Source of the DNA: Hippopus hippopus
Taxonomy: Eukaryota > Mollusca > Bivalvia > Cardiida > Cardiidae
Length of the DNA stretch: 64,000 nucleotides
Direction of reading: 5' to 3'
NCBI GenBank assembly: GCA_946811185.2
Contig: OX328109.1
Span: forward strand, 18,946,255 to 19,010,254
Below the pieces are notes generated by a model that saw only the letters and a list, made by a program, of their open reading frames with translations, did no database searches and had not been told where the DNA came from. A program made the position numbers and the translations under genes. Shown piece by piece: positions 1 through 10,693 of this stretch; position 1 is the first letter of the stretch, and each line of letters starts with the position of its first letter.

Positions 1-200
1 GGTTAAAATTTATTACTACTTGAGTTCATTTTCAACCGAGAACGTTCTTAAATATATGTTATTGTAGAAAAAAAACCGAAGTTAAGACTTCATTTTAAAA
101 GGAAGATAGATGAAGTATACTGAATTATAATATGGATTTGAAATTTCGTACTCAGCTGCGTTGAGCACAAGGACCTACGCTGAACATGTTCTGTCTGCAG

Positions 201-380
201 GTGCCAAAGCTGTAGCTGTACCTGGCGAGGTAAAAGGTTTGTACTAGGTGGAAAGTTACCCTGGAAAGATTTGTTTCAGCCCTCCATCAAAATGTGCATG
301 GACGGGTTTACTGTTGGACCAAAGCTTGCTATTGATATTGAAGATAATAAAGAATACTATGGCAACCATCCTGAACTGAA
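201..380 (+). pseudogene. GGT copy A exon 1 of window, with 13-bp deletion
   Basis: The acceptor is ctgtctgcag and the donor gtaagt at 381. The reading frame gives AKAVAVPGEVKGLY and then TAG (245-247). The intact paralogue has EAWKL at this point; 13 nt are missing after the Tyr codon. Beyond the deletion the shifted frame again reads the GGT peptide GGKLPWKDLFQPSIKMCMDG. This corresponds to human GGT1 around GGLSVAVPGEIRG. Confidence 0.85.
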
Positions 381-1100
381 GTAAGTGTAGTAAAGATCCA
401 GCGATTTGACTAACTCTCTCAGATTCGTTATTGTCTGCATCGGCTGTATGTGAATATCACTTATTGTAATTCAGCCAATGGATTCGATCAACTGATCACT
501 CCGTAGTGTGCAATGTAGTTGACCTTAGTTTCGGAAAAATAATCGTTTCTTCCTATTTGCTTAGTAAGGTTGCATATGGTTATATGTTACGACTGAATAC
601 CAAGTCAAACAACTAGTATTTAATGCCGCTTTCAACATTGTTTCTGTCACGTCACCTCGACAATTCCACCAATCATGTATGTCCAAGATTCCGCCAGCAC
701 AAGGCTAGGTCTTTTCAGTGCCAAAGATAACTCTCGTATACAAAAGGTTTATTGATTAAATGGTATTTTACGCATTTTTAAATATTTTTTAAATATGTTC
801 AAGCGACAATTCACATTATTGTATATATCCTGTTTTTTCACCGGTACTAAGCTAAGGGTCTGGAGTGTCTTGACCAAGGATAATCCTGTATGCAGAAAGA
901 CGTTTACGATTTTGCGAGTTAGTCAAGGATCTGAAATTGCAGCACATTCAAGTGTATTAGAATCTTTTTCACTACGGCATATTTGTCTTTTTGAGCAGAC
1001 CGCTTTTTGAAAAAACAAAATCGCAAAAGGGACAGTTGATCGAAAATTACGAGAACCTTCACCAGCTTCTACAATGTTTTGACATAGGTGTATTCATTTA

Positions 1101-1314
1101 TATACCCTTAGGCTGCTAAGCGTGACTCGAGGACCTTTAGCGGACAGTGTAGATCAAGATCAGACTGCACAGAACGTGCAGTCTGATCTTGGATCTACAC
1201 TGTTCGATAAGGACATATTTTGTCCACAAAAAATGAATTTGAAATAGCAATATTTGGGCTTGTATTCCAGACTGGAAAAGTTTCATCTAAATTATGAAAC
1301 AGGTTTAGGGTTAA
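1101..1314. repeat. MITE family R3 (TTAA type)
   Basis: This lies in intron 1 of copy A. It begins with ccctta followed by ggctgctaagcg and ends in agggttaa. The centre is a near-perfect hairpin built on gatcaagatcagactgcac and its complement. Other full copies are at 52419-52630 and 57132-57339, both bounded by TTAA. The rest of the 381-2090 intron shows only fragments of the same hairpin (about 1560-1620 and 1890-1950). Confidence 0.75.
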
Positions 1315-2090
1315 ACATAGGTTCACCTTAAGTATCCATGTTCAATACATGTACTTGCTTATATGTATATTAAGTTAGTGATTTATGCAAATCTGGCTCA
1401 CCTTTACTTATCCTAACGCAGTTTTTTCGCGGGTATTGTAGGTCCCGTCTGGCTACGAGTTTGTCCAACCGATAAGGAAGTGAAAAAGCGCGGTGATTCA
1501 ATTTGAAAGTGAAAGTGAAAGTGAACTCTAGTTTATCTTATGGTTTGACTAAATAAACAGACGGTTCAGTTCCAAGATTAGACTACATGGTCTCCGCAGT
1601 CTGATCTTAATCTGTGCACCTGTGTTAGCCTATGGCAGTGAAAGGGTTAAAGGTTGCCAGGTGCAGATTTGTTTAATGGGTCTTTGAAATACTCAGAAGT
1701 CGCCCATCACTACCATCCATTCGCAAATCTGACCCTCTGCCACCGATGCAGAGAAAGCGAACGGCTGACTGATTAACTTGTTAAATGCCAAACAACTTGG
1801 GCTATAACGCGGCATAAATCATAAATTTCCAGTCTAGAAAAAAGAAAACCTAGTTAGTGCAAGTTCAAGGTTGCTTTTGTCAAGAATGTCTCAGCTAAGC
1901 TGACAGTTTAGACCAAAATCGGACTGTGTGTTTTGTGCAATCTAATCTGGATCTTTACTAACTACAAAAGCAACCAATACTGTGAAAGGTGCTTTAAGAG
2001 TTTAGTCTAAATTTATTACCAATAGTAAAACCCCAAATAGTGAGATTTTAAAATTCTCTACCTCATCATCACTGTTCTCTTTTAAACTAG

Positions 2091-2251
2091 ACTAATGGTG
2101 ACCAACCCTACAACAGGCAAGCTCTACAAGACAGGAGACCTTATGAAAATTCCAAAATTAGGGGCAACTTTAGAAAAAATTGCAGCCGACCCCTTGTCCT
2201 TCTACAACGGAAGTCTAGCAGAAGACATTGTAAAAGACCTAAATGATACTG
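2091..2251 (+). CDS. GGT copy A, exon 2 of window
   Basis: The acceptor is tttaaactag and the donor gtaagt (2252). With split codons at both ends it reads LMVTNPTTGKLYKTGDLM onward and includes SFYNGSLAEDIV, the conserved GGT segment with an N-glycosylation sequon (NGS). Length and phases equal those of 29204-29364 in copy B. Confidence 0.9.
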
Positions 2252-2847
2252 GTAAGTTAAAAATCAGCTTTTTTAAATCTAAAGCTCTCCCTATAAAATG
2301 ACTGGACCGTAAAGATCCTAGACTAGATCTTTAAAGAGACTCCCAACTACATCTCGAACACCTTAAATGAAAATAGTTTTTCAAAATTGAGTTATATTTC
2401 GTCTTGATGAAGGGTATGACGAAACATGTCTGTGAAAGAATTAGGCTTCGAAATAAGAAGAATTCATCATTTTTACAAAAATATCCCTCACTTTTTCTAT
2501 TCCGTTAGTAACGGTATAAAAAAATACATTAAGAATAATCATTTGATTTTTCAGGCATGCGTGACCAAAATCAAAACAAAAACTACAAAAATTTCTCTGA
2601 AGAAATCCGACAGAGAAGTAATCACTGCTTTACGACGAAATGATTTATTCTCCTAGAAAAAGTGTATAGATTTCATAAAACACAGAATGGCTAAATGTGT
2701 GCTTCCTTCCCCCCCCCACCCCCCCCCCCCACAGAAAAAAAAAAAACTCAAGTTTTAGGAAGATTTAACGATTATGGTATATTAAGAACAAAAAGTAAAA
2801 CATGTTTTAACATGGCATAACGTGTAATGATATATACCGTATTTCAG

Positions 2848-2997
2848 GAGGCATCATAACATCTGAAGACATGAAGATGTATCAAGCGGCGGTAAAAGAC
2901 GCTCTTACAATCGAGCTAAGTAGCGGCTATACAGTAATGTCTGCACCGCCTCCCTCTAGTGGCGGAATCGTGTTGCTTATCCTGAATATCCTGGAAG
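2848..2997 (+). CDS. GGT copy A, exon 3 of window
   Basis: The acceptor is atttcag and the donor gtaagt. It encodes GGIITSEDMKMYQAAVKDAL, then SAPPPSSGGIVLLILNIL, matching the human GGT1 stretch around MPSAPLSGPVLALILNIL. It is 150 nt, as in copy B. Confidence 0.9.
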
Positions 2998-3253
2998 GTA
3001 AGTAACATATACAAACATGTATCACAAAACAGAAGTTAAGGTATTTTGCTTATCTTCAGTAGATCTCAATTAAAAAGAAAATGCCATATCGGAAAGTTAT
3101 TACATTCTATGTTGCCTTCAGACGACTTTTACGTCTTCAATAAGACCACTTTTCAAAAGAAAAATGCAGCAGACGACCCAGAAAACAGCATTGGGGTCAC
3201 TTACAGACACGAAATTTCAATGCTTATACACCACATGAAAATAGGCTATGCTA

Positions 3254-3506
3254 TGTAAAATGGGGCTTAATGTATCTGCAGAAAGTACCAATCCATGTCG
3301 GCCTGCGCAGTCCGTGCAGGCCGACCTGGTTTGAAACTTTTTGCCATTGGCCAATTTTCTGAATGTCAATGTACCAGTGTACCTCATGGTACAATCTGTT
3401 GTTATAAAAAAAGCATTTTTGGATCCATAATGATTTGATGACTTGCTTAGCATCACTCATCATGGAGACGCAGTAAACTCCCTTTTTTTCAGAGCATGGC
3501 TCAATT
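3254..3506. repeat. MITE family R1 (CpG-rich core hairpin)
   Basis: It starts with ggggcttaatgtatctgc and ends with cagagcatggctc, with the core hairpin ggcctgcgcagtccgtgcag near the left end. This is the R1 consensus seen about 23 times in the window. It sits in the 2998-5017 intron of GGT copy A. Confidence 0.8.
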
Positions 3507-3509
3507 GTT

Positions 3510-5017
3510 GTTTCCAAGGCAAAATTGCACGAAAGGAGTTTTATTGGGGCGAAGCTGTATAAGCTGGCTGATGACCAGCTTCTTGTATTAGTCCGGAGTG
3601 ATTGAATAGAAATCTGCGATTAGTAAATAAAGAAGACTCCACATTGTTTATTCTGCGAATTTCTGCGGGCTCATTTCATGCTTTTCGGTAGTTTATCGAG
3701 AAATAATGGTGGATTATGGTTTGATATTTCATGGTAACGGCCAGTGAAAAACATTGACTATATATATTTAACCTTTTTATTGAAGGCGGAAACAGTAGTT
3801 CCCGCGCACTAGTTACCTAGTAAACAGCGTGTGCCATTCAAGCAGAAGGCAACAGACGTAACTTACGCGTATTTACCTAACATTTCTCACGCTTCAGGTA
3901 ATATTGTATGCGCACTCGTCACAACTCGGCCGATTCCGTACCTACATCTAACCTCGTCCGTATAACGGTCGTTTCCATTTGAACTGCGAATCACGTGATC
4001 TTATACATGGCGCGCCACTGTCAGTCGTTTAGCAACGACATAAACAACCTCGATGAAGTTATTCACGTCTGTTTATCTGTCGGTGAAAACTTTAATCGGA
4101 ATTGATAAATAATGAATGTACGAACTGTTTGCCAACTCAACTGAAACATAGTTAGAAAGATTTAAATAGAAAATTGAAACTCAAGTTTTCTTTTTTTAAG
4201 AGGAGCCTTACAATTTTTAGAACGGTAAACCGGCGTATTTCCGGATATGTATCGATCTGATGCATATTAATCCACCAGATACAGCCGAGGGATATGATGG
4301 CTCCCATCACCCGAGGTATGCCGAATGATTGTATGCGTTGTTATGTGAGGAGGTGGGTGGGTACGCAGTGGGGAACTACCGAAAACAACTGTACTAGATT
4401 TTGACGAACTCCCAACAAAAAAGGGTTAGAAGTATGAAATAAATAGATTTTTTTTCTCGTCAAAATATTACCGGTGATGTTCACTCGATGAAATAAATTT
4501 CGATCTTTGACAGCAAAAGTTCAAATACCGTCTATTTATTTGCCGGCCTATTCAGGATACCAACGTGCAAAAGTTGCGACCGGCAATCGATACTCCGGGA
4601 CGCTTATTCACAAATTAGTAAATTGATATGATGGGTAATTATTCTTCTCGTGTATTAACTGCTAATTCACAATTTTTTTAAGCGTTACCGTACAACTCAT
4701 CAACGTACAGTGTACCTGTATTTTCAGACACAGATTTTTAGCAGCAAGCACTTCTTTTCGAACAATGATTTTTATTAACATCTTAATTAAACCTCACTTT
4801 TCAGAAATATGCAAAACAAATAGTAAATAGGCTGTCGTTATTACTTTTTATTGAATTACTTTTCATTAATACTCATCGTATTAACTTCAAAACAGCTCCA
4901 ACATTCATATTCCAGAAGCTCTTACGTCGTCTATACTTTTTTCTCCCTTATCAAGACCTTTTTTGTTTAAGTTACACCCTTTTAATAAAAACATTATTTA
5001 ACCCATCTTTGTTCCAG
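3510..5017. other. Remainder of GGT copy A intron, unexplained CpG-containing stretch
   Basis: No ORF, exon or known repeat is recognised. The part from about 3780 to 4080 holds many CpG dinucleotides (for example ggcgcgcc near 4010) compared with the surrounding AT-rich intron. Copy B's matching intron (31003-31596) is only 594 nt, so this DNA is an insertion in A or a loss in B. Confidence 0.4.
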
Positions 5018-5172
5018 GATACAACTTCAATGAAAGTAGTATATCTAGCGTATCAAATACAGTCGAAACCTACCACAAATTTATTGAGGCTTTTAAGCAC
5101 GGATTTTCCGTGCGAACTCAGTTTGGCGACCCAGATGTTGAGAGCGAGGAAATCAGAAATAATCTTGAAGAA
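5018..5172 (+). CDS. GGT copy A, exon 4 of window
   Basis: The acceptor is gttccag and the donor gtaaga. It encodes GYNFNESSISSVSNTVETYH onward to FGDPDVESEEIRNNLEE. GYNF and the LGDP-like FGDP are conserved GGT large-subunit positions. It is 155 nt, as in copy B. Confidence 0.9.
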
Positions 5173-5546
5173 GTAAGATTTGTGTACACTCCGGATTACT
5201 GTTTTTCTTCATATGAATGCAGCAATATGTTTAATTTTGTATGAAAATACGAGACCAGTAAAATGGCAAACTCAACATAGCAAGTGGAGAACCTGATACA
5301 ACATTGTATTAGTTAACGCAGTCAAATGTCCTTGATATCTAGAAATAGACACGGACAAGCCCATGAAACGATGTATGATACATATTTGTCAAAATTTCTC
5401 GCCCTGAATCTCAATATACACTGAATTTTCACAGCATTATCAGTCGGTGAATACTAAGGCTCTACCTCATCGATTTCTAGGCTTCGGCGACAGAGCAACT
5501 ATCTACGAGGAAAGTTCCATGAAGTCGGTCTATTAATCTATTACAG

Positions 5547-5734
5547 TTGCTGAGTAACATCACCTCCGATTCGTTTGGAGCCGAGAAACGTGGCCTAATA
5601 ACAGAAACAACACATGAAACGTCCTTCTACGAGCCTTTATTCAGCATGGATGGGGCCGATGCCGGAACAACACACCTGTCGGTTCTGGCACCAAACGGTG
5701 ATGCAGTATCCGTGACCAGCACTATCAACATTTG
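5547..5734 (+). CDS. GGT copy A, exon 5 of window, catalytic threonine
   Basis: It encodes the subunit junction. DAGTTHLSV carries the Thr that, in the GGT family, becomes the N-terminal nucleophile of the small subunit after self-cleavage, followed by SVTSTINIW. The donor is gtagat. The following intron (5735-6405) holds no recognised element. Confidence 0.9.
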
Positions 5735-6405
5735 GTAGATTTTTGGCATTCGATTCCATTTCCATTGAAATAGCAAATTTCCTCCATGGTACTTATATAG
5801 TGCCTGTGACTGGTGGTACAATTGATAGGATTACCCATTTCACTCAGCATGATTTTAATTTAGAAATATCTGATTTTTAAAGTGGCAATTAAATGCTTTA
5901 TATATGTTTTGGAAAGAGCAACTGTTTGGGTTTTGAGTTTACTACATGTATGCACAAGTCAACAGAGTCCATTGTAAGAAAATTAAGTAATTAACAATTT
6001 GTACACTTTATTTAGACTGTATTCTGCCGTTGTGTTGATATCATTTACCTGTATTATCATCTCCAAATATTTCAGGAACACAAATCTTAGTGAAAGGTAT
6101 TAAAGGTGGTAATTAATTTAAGTCAACATCAGTTGGATCCATATCTATGGAGTGGCTGGCCAGATCTGTCTATTGGGTAGAACGATCAAGGACAAAGAAA
6201 CGTTTTCTGTTCTCTTTTAAAGATTTTGGTTCTTCTCGTTTGAATTATTGACGAATTAGTGTCATTCCCGCAAAGGTAAATGAATGGACGCTTTAGACTC
6301 CAAAAACAAGTGTAAACTGGTCACGCACAGATCGATACACCTTATATTTCGCCTTGACACTAAAAGCAAAAATGATCTAATAAATCACAGTTTCAATATT
6401 TATAG

Positions 6406-6649
6406 GTTTGGTTCCAAAATTGTTGGAAGCAGAACTGGGATCGTTTTCAATGACGAAATGGACGATTTTTCCACGCCAAATACTACAAATTTCTTTGGAT
6501 TTCCTGCATCGGAAGCGAATTTCATAAAGCCAAGAAAACGTCCTTTGTCTACCATGTCACCGACAATAGTGATCAATACTACTTCCGGAGACGTACAGTT
6601 AGTAGTCGGAGCAGCCGGAGTGTCCCGAATCATCACATCGACAGCTTTC
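6406..6649 (+). CDS. GGT copy A, exon 6 of window, altered active site
   Basis: It reads FGSKIVGSRTGIVFNDEMDD, keeping the Asp pair that holds the substrate amino group. It then gives RPLSTMSPT where copy B and human GGT1 have PLSSM, and VVGAAGVSRI where they have a Gly-Gly pair. Both changes fall on residues that line the active site in family structures. The donor is gtaagt. Confidence 0.9.
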
Positions 6650-6744
6650 GTAAGTTCCGGCGGAATAACTTATGGCACGTCTTTTTTTAAAACATCAGGC
6701 TATAACACGACTTTGTGTCTTAGACACAACTTCGACAACTTCTT

Positions 6745-6802
6745 GAGACAGTGAAGATCAAGATTAGACTGCACAGAACGCATAGTTTGACTTTGAATCT
6801 TC
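6745..6802. repeat. R3 hairpin fragment
   Basis: This is a short inverted repeat built on agatcaagattagactgcac and its imperfect complement, the core of family R3, without the outer termini. Confidence 0.5.
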
Positions 6803-7078
6803 TTTTCCTGATATTTTACGAGGTATTCTTGCCCTGCCTAAGTTTATTCATTATTCTTTGATATGATTTCTGGTCCCAGTCTTTGTATTTGCAAGTACCT
6901 TTTTCTCTGTTTTGATGGTGATACATGTATACTGCTTTCAGCTGTATTTTAGTCATAACTCGATGACAGCTTGTATGTTAAGATTCCTGTGTTTTCTAAA
7001 CTTTCCGAAACGAAATCTGGCCAGTCGCTCTAATGCATAACCATTTTTCGTATTTATTTTTTTTTTATTATTTTCTAG

Positions 7079-7192
7079 ATAACACTAGAGACTTTGCTGT
7101 TAAAACTTGGCGTAAAGGAGGCCATTGACTTTCCAAGAATACATCATCAGCTCCTTCCTGATGAAGTCCGCATTACAGACAGGTTTCAACAG
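7079..7192 (+). CDS. GGT copy A, exon 7 of window
   Basis: The acceptor is ttttctag and the donor gtatct. It encodes ITLETLLLKLGVKEAIDFPR, then IHHQLLPDEVRITDRFQQ, matching the human RLHNQLLPN region. It is exactly 38 codons in phase 0. Confidence 0.9.
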
Positions 7193-7339
7193 GTATCTGA
7201 ACCCAGTCTCTCCGAAATTATATTCGTGATTAAATAATTAGAAATGAAGTATTTCTAGTTTAATGCAAATTCATCTGTCTGAAAGTTGCTTAATTATCAA
7301 GTGTCTTCATGCTTGCAAAGAAAATTCATCAATACTCTA

Positions 7340-7578
7340 GGATAAGGGGTATAAGTGGATCTTCGTAATGCTTTAGATCAAGCAAGTCGTGTGCGTGATA
7401 TTGGTTCATCTTGCCTAAAATCCTGGCTGACTCATGAGGTAGAATTACCCCGTGGCATGCAGAAAAATTACCAACAGAAAAATGTTTCGACCCAGGTCGG
7501 ACTGAACAGGCTGACATGGGTCGATCATTTTTGCAGATGCATGAAACTCCCTTTTCACAGTGTATGAATCATGTATGG
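7340..7578. repeat. MITE R1, reverse orientation
   Basis: It shows the R1 order reversed: agatcaagcaagtcgtgtg, then ctcatgaggtagaat, a core around gacccaggtcggactg, and gcatgaaactcccttttcac at the right end. It abuts the R5 element that starts at 7579. Confidence 0.6.
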
Positions 7579-7835
7579 CCTGCAACACGCGAAAAGGGGC
7601 ATTCGGATATTTGCGTAAAGTGTCGTATCGGATCAGCCTGCGCAGTCCGCGCAGGCTAATCCGAGACGGCACTTTACGACTACATTAGATTTTGTGTTAC
7701 AATAGACTTGCGCAAAACAGAAAATTACATAAAAACGGAAAGTGTCGTTTCGAATTAACCTGCGCGGACTGCGCAGGCTGATCCGAGACGTTACTTTACG
7801 CAAATGTCCGAATGCCCCTTTTCGCGTGTTGCAGG
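7579..7835. repeat. MITE R5 with two CpG hairpins
   Basis: It has near-perfect terminal inverted repeats, cctgcaacacgcgaaaagg at the left and its complement (ccttttcgcgtgttgcagg, one base offset) at the right. Two internal hairpins use gcctgcgcagtccgcgcagg-type sequence (about 7637-7663 and 7759-7786). It lies in the last intron of GGT copy A and is the only copy in the window. Confidence 0.75.
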
Positions 7836-8097
7836 CTAGAAATGCATATCAGTGTTTTATACAAATTTTATGCACATGAAAAAAAAACTGACTAAACCTT
7901 TGAGTGTTGAAAAGATCCGGATTGCTGAAATGATATGTAGTATTTTTGATTTCTGAAGAGATTGATTTATTTTTTTTAAAGAAAGTGACGGAAATTAATT
8001 TACTATATGTGGATCTACATAAAACAATATGACATTCAATATTTGAGAGAACAACATCCACATTCAATATGAAAAAAAAAATCGTAATACTCTTTGG

Positions 8098-8305
8098 AAA
8101 GGGGGGTTTAATGTATCTGCAAAAAGTATCGACCCAGGTCTGCCTGCGCAGTCCGCGCAGGCTGATCTGGGACGAAACTTTTCGCTACCTCATGATTCAG
8201 TCGGTTGCCATACAAAGTAGATTTTATGGATCCATAATCGTGTGATATCTTGCTCTGTGTAATGCATTATGAAAATGTACTAAATCCCGCTTTACCAGAG
8301 CATCT
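8098..8305. repeat. MITE R1
   Basis: It runs from aggggggtttaatgtatctg through the gcctgcgcagtccgcgcagg core to gctttaccagagcat, in the last intron of GGT copy A. It has a small internal deletion compared with longer copies. Confidence 0.75.
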
Positions 8306-8656
8306 GTCAGATGTATACCATGATGAACCGCGTATATTTCATTGAAAATGAAAGTTATTTGCTAAACAAATACGATTTTTTTTACAGTCTTTCAGTAGAA
8401 AGGTCTCTGAAGTCATTATGAGATCATTATTAGAAAATGGGCCGTCGCTTGACAGCTTTAAAATATTGTGTGAAAAAGGTACAATGTAATTGTTTGATAC
8501 ATTCAATTCCTTCTTTTGCAACAATGTCTTAATTTCATTGAAGAGAGCAGTTTCTCCTACCTACCGAGGTTAGAGTCATGGCAAAGCAAAAATAGAATAG
8601 CTTGTAAAGTGCAGAGGTGAGCAATATACTCAGTTTTTTTCTTTGCATTTCAACAG

Positions 8657-8803
8657 GCTTTAAGGGACGGGCTTGAAGAACGAGGACATAAGTTTACAGT
8701 TTTGAGCCCGCGGTCTGCAGTTCAAGCCATTCTTCAGAGAGAACAGGGACAGATATTTGCCAACTGTGACCACAGTAAATATGGGGTTCCGGATGGTGTG
8801 TGA
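8657..8803 (+). CDS. GGT copy A, terminal exon
   Basis: The acceptor is tttcaacag. It encodes ALRDGLEERGHKFTVLSPRS and ends ...SKYGVPDGV before TGA (8801-8803). The C-terminus parallels human DSRKGGEPAGY. Copy B's exon (36720-36866) is the same length and ends identically. Confidence 0.9.
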   Translation, partial: ALRDGLEERGHKFTVLSPRSAVQAILQREQGQIFANCDHSKYGVPDGV

Positions 8804-8881
8804 TCGATAGTTGATGAGACAGATACATGTACTTAAGCGCTGGCACAAAAATAATAAATTACTCGTTCGAATATTTCGGGA

Positions 8882-8887
8882 AATAAA
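8882..8887 (+). promoter_or_regulatory. Candidate polyadenylation signal of GGT copy A
   Basis: AATAAA lies 79 nt after the stop codon, in AT-rich DNA. It is a reasonable distance for a poly(A) site, but the motif is common by chance here. Confidence 0.4.
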
Positions 8888-9434
8888 ATATTGAAGAAAG
8901 ACTAACAAACAGTTTAATGATAACAAATTTTACGATTTATCACAAAACTATGCCTTATTTCTAAAACATTGTTGACCTGGATTTCCCTGGCAATGTATTC
9001 GTAAAAGGTGATGATCGCGACAAGGCTATGATTTTTTCTTTACATTAAAATAGAGTCGTTACTGTTTGAAACTATTTTTCTTGCAGGACGTACACACCTG
9101 TCAAAGAATACTCATGTATTTTCAGCCCTATATATTGTTCATGTTATAATCTATAGTTCTTGACACACGTAATGCATAAGAATTTGATATTTGTTTGCTA
9201 GAGGTAAACTTGAGGAAACTCTTCGTGAAAACGTATTATTAAGCTCAAAAGCTAATTAGCCACATCTTTAGACCCTTTTGATAAAATTCCAGCTCAAATG
9301 CCAACTTATGTCAAATCGCACACACATTTTTATACATATTTAGACAATATCCGACTAAGATATGAAAGATAGCAAGAATTTATAACAGTTTTATTCCTAA
9401 TGAATTAAAATATTCTAAAAGACTTCAGCGCCTA

Positions 9435-9540
9435 TCACTCACTCACTCATTCACTCACTCCCTAACGATAGACAGAAAGACAGACAGATAGAGACAGAGA
9501 GACAGACAAAGAGACAGACAGACAGACAGACAGACAGACT
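9435..9540. repeat. Simple repeats (ACTC)n and (CAGA)n
   Basis: A short tcactcactcac tract is followed by imperfect and then pure cagacagacaga repeats. This marks the 3' flank of GGT copy A; nothing else is seen in 8890-9430. Confidence 0.8.
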
Positions 9541-9699
9541 CAAAATTTAGTCCAGCTATTGCCATTGACAACGTTTATAGACAGGGGGCAAGCACGTATC
9601 ACTAAATTTTGAAATATTCTGGTAATTTGGGTTATTGCTACATGTGTACATTGAATAGATCAATGTCGGCCACAAATTCATTCTGTCTGAAAGTTTGGC

Positions 9700-9845
9700 T
9701 GATCATTGTTTCCAGTGAGGTTATGTGGGAAAGTAGTCAGTGGCTTTCAAAGAATATTGTGCAGAGTACTGGTCAAAGAAACTCTGGGAAAGCATGGATA
9801 GGTGTACTGGCGATATATAACTGATATGTTAAAAACGGCGTTAAT
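9700..9845 (+). repeat. SINE fragment, 3' part
   Basis: It shares ttatgtgggaaagtagtcag, an agagtactggt stretch, agcatggataggtg and a degraded cgatataactga with the fuller SINE copies at 11428-11745 and 62757-63083. The tRNA head is absent. Confidence 0.6.
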
Positions 9846-10090
9846 TCTTAACTCTACAAAACCCTCAGAAAGAAACCGAACAGTGTTTATAATCTAATTA
9901 TATGAGATTGACACTGATACTTGGTAAAAAACCGAAGGACAGATAGCTTGGTGCACTGACTGCTGTTATGTGACTGAAATAATGTTCAAATCGGCCATAA
10001 TACAAACAAGCATATGTCTTATTTTCAGAACCCACTATTAGCTCTTGAACCTAGTCTGATCTTGATCAACTTATTGTACAACTGATAATA

Positions 10091-10351
10091 TGTGACCCGT
10101 CACGCAAAAAGGGACCATCTGGGAATTCCGTTCATCAATTAGATGAAAACAGATCAACGATAGCGCAGGTCAATTTAAGTTGATAGTTCAAAAATAATTC
10201 TATAACAAGGTAGAATGACCACTTTTCATACAGAAAATATCATAAAAGCGAAAAGTGTCGACCCTGGTCAGACTGCGCAATTCGCGCAGTCTGACCAGGG
10301 ATGACACTTTTCGCAGTTCCCAGATGGTCCCTTCTTGCGTGACGGTTCACA
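10091..10351. repeat. MITE R4
   Basis: Terminal inverted repeats: tgtgacccgtcacgcaaaaa at the left and a near-complementary ttgcgtgacggttcaca at the right. The core hairpin (gtcagactgcgcaattcgcg) sits near the right end. TA lies on both flanks (aata / tatg), compatible with a Tc1/mariner-type insertion. The second copy at 29772-30032 is in the opposite orientation. Confidence 0.8.
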
Positions 10352-10356
10352 TATGT

Positions 10357-10570
10357 TAACCCTTTACCAAGCAATTCCGAGTTTAAACGATCCTGAAGAA
10401 TAAAGCTTTTGAAAATGTTGTGGCGAAAGGAGTGAATGTCGGTAACCAGAATTTTCTTCTTTTCCTACAATGTTTCCAAACTTGTTTGAAGAAAGATACC
10501 ATTACTTGGTACACGTCAGTTTTTAGTCTACAAATCCCTTAGTTTTCACAGGTGTAAAAGTTTGTCTTCT
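10357..10570. repeat. MITE R2, degraded
   Basis: It opens gttaaccctttaccaagcaa and contains the R2 middle (ttttgaaaatgttgtgg, ggtaaccag), but the second half is diverged and has lost a clear terminus. Confidence 0.6.
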
Positions 10571-10693
10571 GGTGAAGAGGAAACTATTCATGTATTGATG
10601 CAGAATGTCTTTTAGGGAAAAAGGGCTGGTAATATATATTATTCATCGTTTACGGAAATGTCTTTGAAAATATTGCAGACAAGAAATCTAAAT

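Larger units (their letters stand above)
201..8803 (+). pseudogene. Gamma-glutamyltransferase copy A, 3' eight exons, probably a pseudogene
   Basis: Eight exons match, one for one, the last eight exons of the intact GGT gene at 24145-36866: 201-380, 2091-2251, 2848-2997, 5018-5172, 5547-5734, 6406-6649, 7079-7192, 8657-8803. Seven of the eight have exactly the same length in both copies (161, 150, 155, 188, 244, 114, 147 nt). The first is 13 nt shorter (180 against 193) because of a deletion that puts TAG at 245-247 directly in frame. GGT is a two-subunit ectoenzyme that cleaves gamma-glutamyl bonds, chiefly of glutathione. The catalytic Thr motif (GTTHLSV) survives, but the oxyanion-hole Gly-Gly reads Gly-Val (6620-6622) and the Ser-Ser pair reads Ser-Thr (6551-6553). 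The 5' exons with the membrane anchor would lie before the window. It is most likely a recently silenced tandem duplicate; an assembly error at the 13-bp deletion is the main alternative. Confidence 0.85.

Noticed and set aside
1150..1205. Strong hairpins considered as terminators or riboswitches
   Set aside because: They are cores of repeated MITE families in a eukaryotic genome, so a bacterial-type reading is not appropriate.
3217..3517. Short frames on the minus strand around R1 copies
   Set aside because: The same peptides (for example EPCSVKRGLNASAKS) recur at many R1 copies and are translations of the MITE, not genes.
6284..6754. 156-codon open frame covering GGT copy A exon 6
   Set aside because: Only 6406-6649 is exon; the flanks are intron that happens to be open. 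Splice sites and comparison with copy B define the real limits.
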